From NCBI GenBank assembly GCA_016791085.1, contig JAEUNN010000005.1, forward strand, positions 1-14,366: 14,366 nucleotides of DNA. Reading direction: 5' to 3'. The DNA is from Rhodocyclaceae bacterium (GTDB lineage Bacteria > Pseudomonadota > Gammaproteobacteria > Burkholderiales > Rhodocyclaceae). Each line of letters begins with the position of its first letter. Positions within the stretch are counted from its first letter, which is position 1. Positions 1-7,050 of the stretch are shown here, in pieces. Under the pieces are notes generated by a model. That model was given only the letters and a program-made list of their open reading frames with translations. It ran no database searches and was not told the origin of the DNA. The position numbers were made by a program, and so were the translations under genes.

Positions 1-2102
1 GCCGCACAGTGGTGCCCGCACAGCGTCGCGGCGATGCCGCGTATGGCATGCGCGGCGCGGCGCGCCTCGTTGGCCTGCGCGCCGTCGAGCGCGGCGGCAT
101 AGGCTTCCAGCAGTTCCGGGTAATCGGCCAGGAAAGCCGCGGCAACGCGCGCCGCGTCGCGGCGATCGCCGGCCATGCAGGCCACCAGGGCGTCGGCGTC
201 GAACACGCGCGGCGCCGGAGCCGCGGACGGCGGCCTGGCAGCAGGCTCCAGCGCGCGGAATTTGCCGAGCAGCGTGGCCAGTTGCCCCATGTCCAGCGGC
301 TTGGGCAAAAAATCGTCCATGCCGGCCTCCAGGCAGCGCCGGCGGTCTTCTTCGAATACCCCGGCGCTCATGGCGACCACCGGCAGACGCGGCGCCCCGG
401 ACGTGGTTTCGATGCGGCGTATTTCGCGCGTGGCGGCATAGCCGTCCAGCACCGGCATCTGACAATCCATGAGTACCAGGTCGTAATGCCGGCCGGCCGC
501 TACGGCGGCCACGGCTTCCTGCCCATTCTGCAGGCTTTCGTAGCTGCACTGCATTTTGCGCAGCATGGCTTCGGCCACCATGCGGTTGGCCTGCACGTCG
601 TCGACCACCAGCACGTGCAGGGCCAGTACCGGCGCATCGGCCGACAAGGCGGAAAAGGCCGTTGCCGGCCGCGCGGATTCGCTGGCCGGAGCGGGCTCGG
701 CGGGAATCGCGATCCAGAATGTGGACCCCGGGCTGCGCGGTTCATAGCCACAATCGCCGCCCATGCGCAGAGCCAGGTTGCGCACGATGGACAGGCCCAG
801 GCCGCTGCCGCCGTGCGCGCGCGTATCCGATGCGTCGACCTGCGAAAACGGCTTGAACAGGCGATCCACCTTGTCGGCCGGCACGCCCGGGCCGCCGTCA
901 TGCACGGCGAAGCGCAACATGGGCGGCGCGCCCGCTTCGCAGCGGGCTTCGATTTCGATCAGCCCGCCGGCGCTGAAGCGGATGGCGTTATTGACCAGGT
1001 TGCCGAGCATTTGCCGCAAGCGGCCGGGGTCGCCCCAATAATGCGCATGCGCATCGCCCTGCCAGTGCGCGCCCAGGCGCAAGCCCTTGCGCTGCGCCAG
1101 TTCGCCGAACAGCAGCACGGTTTCGTCCAGCAACTGGCCGGGCGCAAACGTGGCGCGCGCCAGTTCCATCTTGCCGGCCTCGATCTTGGACAGATCCAGA
1201 ATGTCGTTGAGCAATGCCAGCAGCGCGCGCCCCGAGCCCAGAATGGTGCCGACATAGGCCCGCCGTTCGACCGGGTCCAGGTCCTCGCTCTGCAGCAATT
1301 GCGCCATGCCCAGCACGCCGTTCAAGGGGGTGCGGATTTCGTGGCTCATGGTGGCCAGAAAGCGGCTTTTGGCTTCGTTGGCGGCTTCCGCGCCACGTCT
1401 TGCCGCATCCAGTTGGCGTGCCATTTCCTGCATGCCCAGGGCGTGGCGTATCGAAGTGTCGAGCACATCGTGGAAATAGCGCGCGCTCTTGTTCACCGCC
1501 AGCAGGAACAGCGTCGCGACCAACGCCAGCATCCAGTCGCCGCGTCCATGTGCGTCGAGCAGGGCGACCGCGATGATGCTGCCCATGACCGGAATCGAAT
1601 AGGCCGCAAAGGCAGCCGGCACCGAAGACAGTATGGGTACCGCGCCGCCCACCATGCCGGCCATCACGAGGGCCGCGAACAGGCGCGTAAGTTGCGGATC
1701 GGCAAGCATGAAGGCGGCACCGCCGGCGGCCCACAGCGAGCCCGCGGCGGCAGCGCCGATAAGGGCGCGCCGGCGCCATACATGCGCCGCTTCGGGACCC
1801 GGCCCGCGCGCCAGGAAGGCGCGCGCCAGCGCATACCGCGCCGCCGCCATGGCGGCCGTGGCGGCATACCAGGCAAGCGCCCAGGCCGGTGGCGCGAGGC
1901 CGCCGAAAATGAACAGCAGCACCGCGCCGTTGAGCGCCGTGACCGCCTGCGCCATGCCAGCATTGCGGAACAGCAGGCGGGTTTTTTCGAGTTCGACCCG
2001 TTCCGGCGCGGCCTCCACGCGCCGGTCCGCCTGCTCCCATTCGTCTTGTTGCCGGGAAATCGTGTGACTCCTGTGGTTGTGCCCCCTTGCCTGCTCCGGC
2101 AT
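1..2102 (-). CDS. Hybrid sensor histidine kinase (membrane, HisKA-HATPase-REC-Hpt), 3' end cut by window
   Basis: This is a membrane-bound hybrid kinase, likely starting a His-Asp-His phosphorelay; 700 codons are visible. Residues 50-205 are hydrophobic, about six helices with no large periplasmic domain, so sensing is probably within the membrane. A short linker leads to the dimerisation/phosphoacceptor motif SHEIRTPLNG with His254. The ATPase domain has its N box around Asn371-Asn372, DGGPGVP at Asp402 and a GSGLGLS box near 431-437. The receiver has Asp501/Asp502, phospho-acceptor Asp546 in LMDCQMP and Lys601 in LPKPL. The last visible residues are an Hpt motif, AAHAIRGIAATL, with His685. 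No separate response regulator gene is visible, so output probably goes to an unlinked regulator. The signal and partner are unknown. ATG at 2102 is the first possible start but has a poor ribosome site; see the findings for an alternative about 15 codons in. Family assignment is secure; the start is not. Confidence 0.9.
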   Translation of the reverse strand, partial: MPEQARGHNHRSHTISRQQDEWEQADRRVEAAPERVELEKTRLLFRNAGMAQAVTALNGAVLLFIFGGLAPPAWALAWYAATAAMAAARYALARAFLARGPGPEAAHVWRRRALIGAAAAGSLWAAGGAAFMLADPQLTRLFAALVMAGMVGGAVPILSSVPAAFAAYSIPVMGSIIAVALLDAHGRGDWMLALVATLFLLAVNKSARYFHDVLDTSIRHALGMQEMARQLDAARRGAEAANEAKSRFLATMSHEIRTPLNGVLGMAQLLQSEDLDPVERRAYVGTILGSGRALLALLNDILDLSKIEAGKMELARATFAPGQLLDETVLLFGELAQRKGLRLGAHWQGDAHAHYWGDPGRLRQMLGNLVNNAIRFSAGGLIEIEARCEAGAPPMLRFAVHDGGPGVPADKVDRLFKPFSQVDASDTRAHGGSGLGLSIVRNLALRMGGDCGYEPRSPGSTFWIAIPAEPAPASESARPATAFSALSADAPVLALHVLVVDDVQANRMVAEAMLRKMQCSYESLQNGQEAVAAVAAGRHYDLVLMDCQMPVLDGYAATREIRRIETTSGAPRLPVVAMSAGVFEEDRRRCLEAGMDDFLPKPLDMGQLATLLGKFRALEPAARPPSAAPAPRVFDADALVACMAGDRRDAARVAAAFLADYPELLEAYAAALDGAQANEARRAAHAIRGIAATLCGHHCA

Positions 2103-2109
2103 GCGGCCA

Positions 2110-2125
2110 CGCCGCCTGGGCGGCG
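2110..2125 (-). other. Perfect GC hairpin just upstream of the kinase start
   Basis: A 7-base perfect inverted repeat (2110-2116 with 2119-2125, 2-base loop; or 6 pairs with a 4-base loop) lies between the acetyltransferase stop and ATG 2102. It has no T-tract on the minus strand, so it is not a classic intrinsic terminator. It would sit exactly where a ribosome site for ATG 2102 should be. Confidence 0.4.
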
Positions 2126-2147
2126 CGACCGGCAGGCCGGCGCCGGC

Positions 2148-2450
2148 TCAATCGGGTGCGATGTCCAGCACGTCGGCCCATTCGGCGTGGCGTGCCGCCT
2201 GCCCGCGCACATAGCGGCATACCGCCAGCACGCGATAGCCGCCGCGGCGGGCGTCGTCGACCATACGTTCTATGAGGCGCAGGCCCACGCCGGTGCCGCG
2301 CATGCCATCCGGAACGAAAGTGTGTTCGGCCACCAGACGGCCCGGATCGGGCCGCAGGAACACGATTTCCGCCGCTTCCGCGACGCCTTCGGCGCGCGCC
2401 ACGTAGCGGCCGCCTGCGGCCGTCTGTTCAACGCTGATTTCGATGGACAT
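2148..2450 (-). CDS. Small GNAT-fold N-acetyltransferase (Acetyltransf_CG / YjdJ-like)
   Basis: A 100-residue protein of the short GNAT family, presumably a cytoplasmic acetyl-CoA-dependent acyltransferase of unknown substrate. The sequence shows the family core: AEHTFVPDGMRGTGVG at about 41-56, containing the acetyl-CoA pyrophosphate-binding signature R51-x-x-G54-x-G56. A helix (LRLIERMVDDARRGG) and the C-terminal CRYVRG...HAEWADVLD follow, matching the Cys-Tyr...His-Pro-Glu/Tyr region typical of this subgroup. The length, about 90-100 residues, is normal. Two adjacent ATGs exist (2453 and 2450). The second has AGGCAGG at about 5 bases spacing and is preferred. The gene lies 100 bases downstream of creA and 45 bases upstream of the kinase ATG, all on the same strand, so co-transcription is possible. 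Family members are often annotated only as N-acetyltransferase; no specific role is inferred. Confidence 0.85.
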   Translation of the reverse strand: MSIEISVEQTAAGGRYVARAEGVAEAAEIVFLRPDPGRLVAEHTFVPDGMRGTGVGLRLIERMVDDARRGGYRVLAVCRYVRGQAARHAEWADVLDIAPD

Positions 2451-2550
2451 CATTACCTGCCTGGACTCGAACCGTCTGCAATCTTGCCACGTCCAGCCGG
2501 TGCGCGGACTTTCGCCCGCCACAGCGGCCAGCGCAAACCGGCCCGCCACA

Positions 2551-3012
2551 TCAGCGCCCGCTCCAGGGCATGACCGGAACCGTCGAAATGCTGTTGGCCG
2601 GCGCGCCTTCGATGATTTTGCGGCTGATCGCCACATACACCAGCGTATTGCGCTTGCGATCGACCATGCGCATGACGCGCGTTTCCTTGAACAGCACCGA
2701 AGTATCTTCGGTGAACACCACATCCTGCGCGGGCAGGTTGGCGGCCAGCGTGATCGGCCCGATCTGGCGGCAGGCGATCGAAAACCGCGACGGATCTTCG
2801 GCGAGGCCCAGTGACCCCGAAATGCCGCCGGCTTTGGCCTGGCTGATGTGGCAGGCCACGCCGGGCACCTTGGGGTCGTCGAAAGCCTGCACGCAGATGC
2901 GGTGATTGGCGCCGATCAATTTCCAGGCCGTGGTGACGCAGCCTATTTCTTCGGCCTGCGCCGCCGACGCCAGCAGCGCCATGCTCAGGACCACATATGG
3001 GCGATATCGCAT
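2551..3012 (-). CDS. creA: CreA family periplasmic protein
   Basis: A 153-residue secreted protein of the CreA family, whose biochemical role is not established (in E. coli creA precedes the creBCD two-component genes). Residues 1-20 form a signal peptide ending AQA before EEIGCV, so the mature protein is periplasmic. Family hallmarks visible are AFDDPKVPGVACHISQAKAGG (about 43-63; Asp-Asp-Pro and Lys-x-Gly-Gly), SGSLGLAEDPS, IACRQIGPI and the C-terminal NSISTVPVMPW. There are four cysteines (25, 40, 54, 81), which could pair in the periplasm. The start at 3012 is chosen because AAGGA precedes it at good spacing and the signal peptide begins there; an upstream in-frame extension to 3087 would overlap the aldolase. 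It starts only 28 bases after the aldolase stop, so the two are probably one transcript. No creB, creC or creD homologue is nearby. Confidence 0.93.
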   Translation of the reverse strand: MRYRPYVVLSMALLASAAQAEEIGCVTTAWKLIGANHRICVQAFDDPKVPGVACHISQAKAGGISGSLGLAEDPSRFSIACRQIGPITLAANLPAQDVVFTEDTSVLFKETRVMRMVDRKRNTLVYVAISRKIIEGAPANSISTVPVMPWSGR

Positions 3013-3040
3013 TCGCAATTCCTTGAAGGTAAGCAGCACA

Positions 3041-4090
3041 TCAGGCGATGCTGACCTGCGGCGACAGATAGACGTCCTGGATCGCATGCAGCAGCGCCAC
3101 GCCTTCGGCCATGGGTTTCTGGAACGCCTTGCGGCCGGATATGAGGCCCATGCCGCCGGCGCGCTTGTTGATGACGGCGGTGCGCACGGCTTGCTGCAGG
3201 TCGTTCTTGCCGGATTCGCCGCCGGAATTGATCATGCCCGCGCGCCCCATGTAGCAATTGGCAACCTGGTAGCGCACCAGGTCAATAGGATGATCGGTGG
3301 TCAATTCCGAATACACGCGCGAACTGGTCTTGCCGAATTTGAGCGCATTGAAACCGCCGTTGTTCTCGGCCATTTTCTGCTTCACGATGTCGGCGTTGAT
3401 GGTCACGGCGAGGTGATTGGCCTGTCCGGTCAGATCGGCCGACACATGGTAATCGACTCCTTCGTGCTTGAACGCGGCATTGCGCGTATACGCCCAGAGT
3501 ATGCAGGCCAGGCCAAGTTCGTGCGCGCGCTCGAAGGCCATGGATATTTCCTGTATCTGCCGGCGCGACTCGTCGGAGCCGAAAAACACCGTGGCACCGA
3601 CGGCCACCGCGCCCATGTCGAAAGCCTGTTCGACGCGTGCGAACAGGGTCTGGTCATATTTGTTCGGGTAACTTAGCAGTTCGTTGTGGTTGATTTTCAC
3701 GATGAACGGGATGCGGTGCGCGTATTTGCGCGCCACCGCCGACAGCACGCCCAAGGTCGAGGCAACCCCGTTGCAGCCGCCCGCGATGGCCAGTTGCACG
3801 ATGGCTTCGGGGTCGAAATAGTCGGGATTCGGCGCAAACGACGCGCCGCCCGAATGTTCCACGCCCTGGTCCACCGGCAGCAAGGACAGATAGCCGCTGC
3901 CGGCCAGGCGCCCGGTGTTGAATAGCGCGGCCAGACTGCGCAGCACACTGGGTTTGCGATCCGACGCCATATGCACGCGTTCGAGAAAATCCGGGCCCGG
4001 CAGGTGCAGGCGCTCGCGCGCTATGCCCTGGCAACGGTGTTCGAGCAGATTTTTCGCTTCGTCGCCCAGCAGGGCAAGGATGTCGGTCAT
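3041..4090 (-). CDS. fbaB: Fructose-bisphosphate aldolase, class I (DhnA/FbaB type)
   Basis: A 349-residue cytoplasmic enzyme of glycolysis/gluconeogenesis that interconverts fructose 1,6-bisphosphate with dihydroxyacetone phosphate and glyceraldehyde 3-phosphate (EC 4.1.2.13) through a Schiff-base lysine. The length equals that of E. coli FbaB (350). Conserved blocks are SLLPVDQGVEHS (70-80), IPFIVKINHNELL (127-139), ILWAYTRN, INADIVKQKMAENNGG (231-246), DLVRYQVANCYMGRAGMINSGG and the C-terminal INKRAGGMGLISGRKAF with the phosphate-binding glycine loop. Lys237 in ADIVKQK is the likely Schiff-base lysine, by alignment from memory. ATG 4090 has GGAGGA six bases upstream; the in-frame extension to 4144 has no such site. 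The gene heads a minus-strand run with creA next. A candidate promoter lies at 4186-4214. Confidence 0.95.
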   Translation of the reverse strand: MTDILALLGDEAKNLLEHRCQGIARERLHLPGPDFLERVHMASDRKPSVLRSLAALFNTGRLAGSGYLSLLPVDQGVEHSGGASFAPNPDYFDPEAIVQLAIAGGCNGVASTLGVLSAVARKYAHRIPFIVKINHNELLSYPNKYDQTLFARVEQAFDMGAVAVGATVFFGSDESRRQIQEISMAFERAHELGLACILWAYTRNAAFKHEGVDYHVSADLTGQANHLAVTINADIVKQKMAENNGGFNALKFGKTSSRVYSELTTDHPIDLVRYQVANCYMGRAGMINSGGESGKNDLQQAVRTAVINKRAGGMGLISGRKAFQKPMAEGVALLHAIQDVYLSPQVSIA

Positions 4091-4185
4091 GTCTGGTCCT
4101 CCGCGATGGTGGCTGAAGTTCCGGCCGCAGCCGGCACGGCCCATGGCGGCAGGCCATGCAGCCGGAATGCGGTCCGTCGGCGCAG

Positions 4186-4214
4186 TCTATACCCGGGGCA
4201 GGCCGGCCTTGCAG
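4186..4214 (-). promoter_or_regulatory. Candidate sigma70-type promoter for the aldolase-creA transcript
   Basis: On the minus strand, CTGCAA (4214-4209) and TATAGA (4191-4186) are separated by exactly 17 bases. The -10 matches consensus at 4 of 6 and the -35 at 3 of 6. It lies about 95 bases before the aldolase ATG in the only gap upstream of it. Weak evidence by eye only. Confidence 0.35.
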
Positions 4215-4215
4215 C

Positions 4216-4242
4216 GATAAAATCAAACCCGGCGCACCGCCG
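4216..4242 (-). terminator. Possible weak terminator after the P-type ATPase
   Basis: Just after the ATPase TGA, the minus strand has a 5-base GC stem (4242-4238 with 4234-4230, 3-base loop) followed by GGGTTTGATTTTAT. The stem is short and the T-run interrupted, so termination would be partial at best. Confidence 0.35.
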
Positions 4243-4245
4243 CCT

Positions 4246-6903
4246 TCACGCCGCACCGCGCCGTCCGCGGCGCAATACGGCTTTGCGCAGTTCTTCCAGC
4301 CACAGCACGCATGCGGCAACGGCAACGGCCCAGAGCCAGTCCGGCGGCGCCAGCGGCACGGTGTCGAATATCGCCCGCGCCGGCGCGAAATGGATGGCCA
4401 GCACCTGCATGCCCAGTACCGCAAACAGCGCGAGCCACAGTTTTCCGTTGCTGAAAAACTGGCGGTTGAACGCGCTCGCATGTTCCGAGCGGGCATTGAA
4501 CATGTTGAACGACTGGAACAGCACGAAAGTCGTGAACGCCAGGCTGAGCGCGTACGGCCGCCCGCCTTGCGCAAGGCCGCGCGCATAGGCGGCCAGCGTA
4601 CCGGCCGCCATGATGACGCCGGCAAACGCCACCTGCACCAGGCGCGGACGGCTCAGAATTTGCGCTCCGGGCCGGCGCGGCGGCGCGCGCATGATGCCGG
4701 GCCGTGCCGGCTCCACGCCCAGCGTGAGTGCCGGCGGCCCGTCCATGATGATATTCACCCACAGGATCTGGATCGCCGTGAGCGGCGCAGCAAAACCGAA
4801 CAGCGGCGCTGCCGCCACGGTGGCCAGCGCGCCCAGGTTGGTGGCGAGCTGGAACCGCACGAACTTGACGATGTTGTCGTAAATCGTGCGGCCTTCGCGT
4901 ACCGCCGCCACGATGGTGGAGAAATTGTCGTCGCTCAACACCAGCGCGGCGGATTCCTTGGCCACTTCGGTACCGCCCTTGCCCATCGCCACGCCTATGT
5001 CGGCAGCTTTGAGCGCCGGGGCGTCATTGACGCCGTCCCCGGTCATGGCCACCACGTGGCCGCGCGCCTGCAGGGCCAGGACGATGCGCATTTTGTGTTC
5101 CGGCGCCACGCGCGCGAATACCGCCGTGCGTTCGACCAGTTCGCCCAGTTCGGCGGCGGCCAGTCCGTCCAGTTCGCGCCCTTCGCGAACTTCGCCGTCC
5201 AGACCCAGTTCGGCCGCGATCGCGGCCGCCGTGGCGCGGTGGTCGCCGGTCAGCATTTTGACCTTCACGCCGGCCGCGCGGCACTGTTCCAGCGCCGCCT
5301 GCACGTCCTGCCGCGGCGGATCGTTGATGCCCACCAGCGCAATCAGGGTCAGATCGGACAGCCACACCGCCAGATCTGCATCCGCGTCGAAGCTGGCGGC
5401 CGGAATTTCGCGGCCGGCAAGCGCCAGCACGCGCATGCCCTGCCCGGCGTATTCGCTTTGCGCGGCGTGGCAAGCAGCGCCGGCAGTCGCATCCAGGGGG
5501 CGTTCGGCATCGCCCTGTGCGATCCGGGCGGCGCACGCCAGCAGCACGTCCGGCGCGCCCTTCACCCACATGTGCACGCGCTCGCCGTCGCGGTGGAAAG
5601 TGGCCATGTAGCGCGCCGCCGAGTCGAAAGGAATTTCTGCGATGCGCGGGAATTTTTGCGCCAGCGCGGCCAGGTCGGCGCCGCTTTTTTGCGCCAGCGC
5701 TAGCAGCGCGCCTTCGGTCGGGTCGCCCAGCAACTGTCCGTCCGCAATGCGGGCGTCGTTGCACAAAGCGGCCGCCGCGGCCAGCCGCCGCCAGTCCGGC
5801 AGCGGCGCGGCGTCAAGCGCGGCGATCGCGCCGGCGCCGTCGTAGCCGCTGCCGCTCACCTCGAAATTGCGCCCGTCGAACTGCAGGCGGCGCACGCTCA
5901 TGCGGTTTTCGGTCAGCGTGCCGGTCTTGTCGGTGCAGATCACGCTGGTGCAGCCCAAAGTTTCGACCGCCGCAAGCCGCCGCACGATGGCACTGCGCGC
6001 CGCCATGCGGCGCATGCCGAGCGCGAGCGTGAGCGTCACGACGGCCGGCAAACCTTCGGGTATGGCCGCCACGGCCAGCGCGATGGCGGTCAGCGCGGTC
6101 GTGGCGAAGTCGTCGCCGCGCGCGATACCGAGCGCAAATAGCGCGCACACGACCACCACCGCGACGGCCCCCAGGCGCTTGCCGAGCCGGTCCAGATCGC
6201 GCTGCAGGGGCGTGTCCTGCGTTTCGGCGCGCGCCAGCAGTCCGGCAAGGCGGCCGATTTCGGTGTCCGCGCCGGTGGCCGTGACGAGCGCTTCGATGCG
6301 TCCGTGCGTCACGACGGTTTGCGTATGCACCATGCAGTTGCGTTCGGCCAGCACCGCCCCGGCAGCCACCGCGGCGGGCGACTTGTCGACCGGCTGGGCT
6401 TCGCCCGTGAGCGCGGCTTCGGCCACCTGCGCGGCGTGGGCGGTCAGCACGCGCGCATCGGCCGCGACGCGGTCGCCGGCCTCCAGCAGCAGCAGATCGC
6501 CCGGCACCAGATCGGCGGCGTCGATCTGCACGCCATGGCCGTCACGGCGTACCCGCGCGCGCGGCGCGAGCAGGCGGTCCAGCGCCGCCAGTGCGGCTTC
6601 GGCGCGGCGCTCCTGCAGGAAACCCAGCATGGCGTTGGCCACCACGACACAGGCGATCACGGCGGCATCGTGCAGATTGCCCACCGCGCCGGCCAGTACG
6701 GCCGCGCCCAGCAGCACCAGCACCAGCAGGCTGCGGAACTGATCGAGAAATTTGCGCCAGGCCGCGCGCGGCGCCACCGCCGGCAGGCGATTCGGTCCAT
6801 GCTGAGCCAGGCGCGCAGCAGCTTCGCGCGCAGTGAGTCCGGTTTGTGGATCGGCGCCCAGGTGCGCCGCGACTTCGGCGCCCTGCATGGCGTGCCAGGA
6901 CAT
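4246..6903 (-). CDS. Cation-translocating P-type ATPase, SPCA/Pmr1-like (Ca2+/Mn2+ pump)
   Basis: An 885-residue P2A-type ATPase that should pump Ca2+ and/or Mn2+ across the inner membrane. It has the N-terminal cation-ATPase domain (WHAMQGAEVAAHL, GPNRLP), helices at about 58-75 and 80-97, an actuator motif TGEA (166-169, Ala where Ser is usual), M4 IPEGLPAVVT (Glu283), phosphorylation site DKTGT (Asp325), nucleotide-binding KGAPD (448-452), MLTGD and hinge TGDGVNDAP (621-629). M5 reads ATNLGAL (Asn689, Ala692) and M6 WVNIIMDGPPALTLG (Asn717, Met720, Asp721). Versus SERCA, site II ligands (Glu309, Asn796, Asp800) are kept, while site I ligands (Glu771, Thr799, Glu908) are replaced by Ala692, Met720 and Asn800, the SPCA/Pmr1 pattern. 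ATG 6903 is chosen because the family N-terminus begins at SWHA; a GTG at 6990 adds 29 low-complexity residues right after a terminator. Ion identity is inferred, not shown. Confidence 0.92.
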   Translation of the reverse strand: MSWHAMQGAEVAAHLGADPQTGLTAREAAARLAQHGPNRLPAVAPRAAWRKFLDQFRSLLVLVLLGAAVLAGAVGNLHDAAVIACVVVANAMLGFLQERRAEAALAALDRLLAPRARVRRDGHGVQIDAADLVPGDLLLLEAGDRVAADARVLTAHAAQVAEAALTGEAQPVDKSPAAVAAGAVLAERNCMVHTQTVVTHGRIEALVTATGADTEIGRLAGLLARAETQDTPLQRDLDRLGKRLGAVAVVVVCALFALGIARGDDFATTALTAIALAVAAIPEGLPAVVTLTLALGMRRMAARSAIVRRLAAVETLGCTSVICTDKTGTLTENRMSVRRLQFDGRNFEVSGSGYDGAGAIAALDAAPLPDWRRLAAAAALCNDARIADGQLLGDPTEGALLALAQKSGADLAALAQKFPRIAEIPFDSAARYMATFHRDGERVHMWVKGAPDVLLACAARIAQGDAERPLDATAGAACHAAQSEYAGQGMRVLALAGREIPAASFDADADLAVWLSDLTLIALVGINDPPRQDVQAALEQCRAAGVKVKMLTGDHRATAAAIAAELGLDGEVREGRELDGLAAAELGELVERTAVFARVAPEHKMRIVLALQARGHVVAMTGDGVNDAPALKAADIGVAMGKGGTEVAKESAALVLSDDNFSTIVAAVREGRTIYDNIVKFVRFQLATNLGALATVAAAPLFGFAAPLTAIQILWVNIIMDGPPALTLGVEPARPGIMRAPPRRPGAQILSRPRLVQVAFAGVIMAAGTLAAYARGLAQGGRPYALSLAFTTFVLFQSFNMFNARSEHASAFNRQFFSNGKLWLALFAVLGMQVLAIHFAPARAIFDTVPLAPPDWLWAVAVAACVLWLEELRKAVLRRGRRGAA

Positions 6904-6938
6904 TCCTGCCTGCGCCTCACGCGCGGCGGAATGCGAAA

Positions 6939-6961
6939 GGGCGCGCCCGGCAGGCGCGCCC
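6939..6961 (-). other. Perfect 9-base GC hairpin in the ATPase leader
   Basis: GGGCGCGCC at 6939-6947 pairs perfectly with GGCGCGCCC at 6953-6961 around a 5-base loop. On the minus strand it is followed by only TTTCGCATT, so it is at most a weak terminator or a 5'-leader structure. It falls between the strong BI-1 terminator and ATG 6903. Confidence 0.5.
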
Positions 6962-7003
6962 CGATCGAAGGAACCCGGGTCCGGGTTCACTTGGGAATCA
7001 ACG

Positions 7004-7050
7004 AAAAAAAGAGCGCCGCCCCGCCGTAGCGAGGCGACGCAACCGCTCTT
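7004..7050 (-). terminator. Intrinsic terminator of the BI-1 family gene
   Basis: On the minus strand AAGAGCG (7050-7044), overlapping the TAA stop, pairs with CGCTCTT (7015-7009), part of CGCTC followed by seven T (7010-7004). An inner CGCC/GGCG pairing strengthens the GC-rich arm. A base-paired stem with a 7-T tract at a gene end is a strong Rho-independent terminator signature. Confidence 0.75.

Noticed and set aside
988..2220. 410-codon minus-strand frame overlapping the kinase
   Set aside because: Different phase from the one giving SHEIRTPLNG, the ATPase boxes and the receiver; a shadow frame.
2451..2550. Possible promoter or direct repeat (TGTGGCGGGC twice on the minus strand) between creA and the acetyltransferase
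   Set aside because: No convincing -35/-10 pair, and the repeat is short and GC-rich, likely chance.
9..2573. 854-codon plus-strand open frame across the kinase, acetyltransferase and intergenic DNA
   Set aside because: It is antisense to three recognisable minus-strand genes, is rich in Arg, Gln, His and Ala, and has no domain resemblance. Long antisense frames are expected in GC-rich coding DNA.
4156..5703. 515-codon plus-strand frame opposite the P-type ATPase
   Set aside because: Low-complexity composition and exact antisense to conserved ATPase motifs; no ribosome site or family resemblance.
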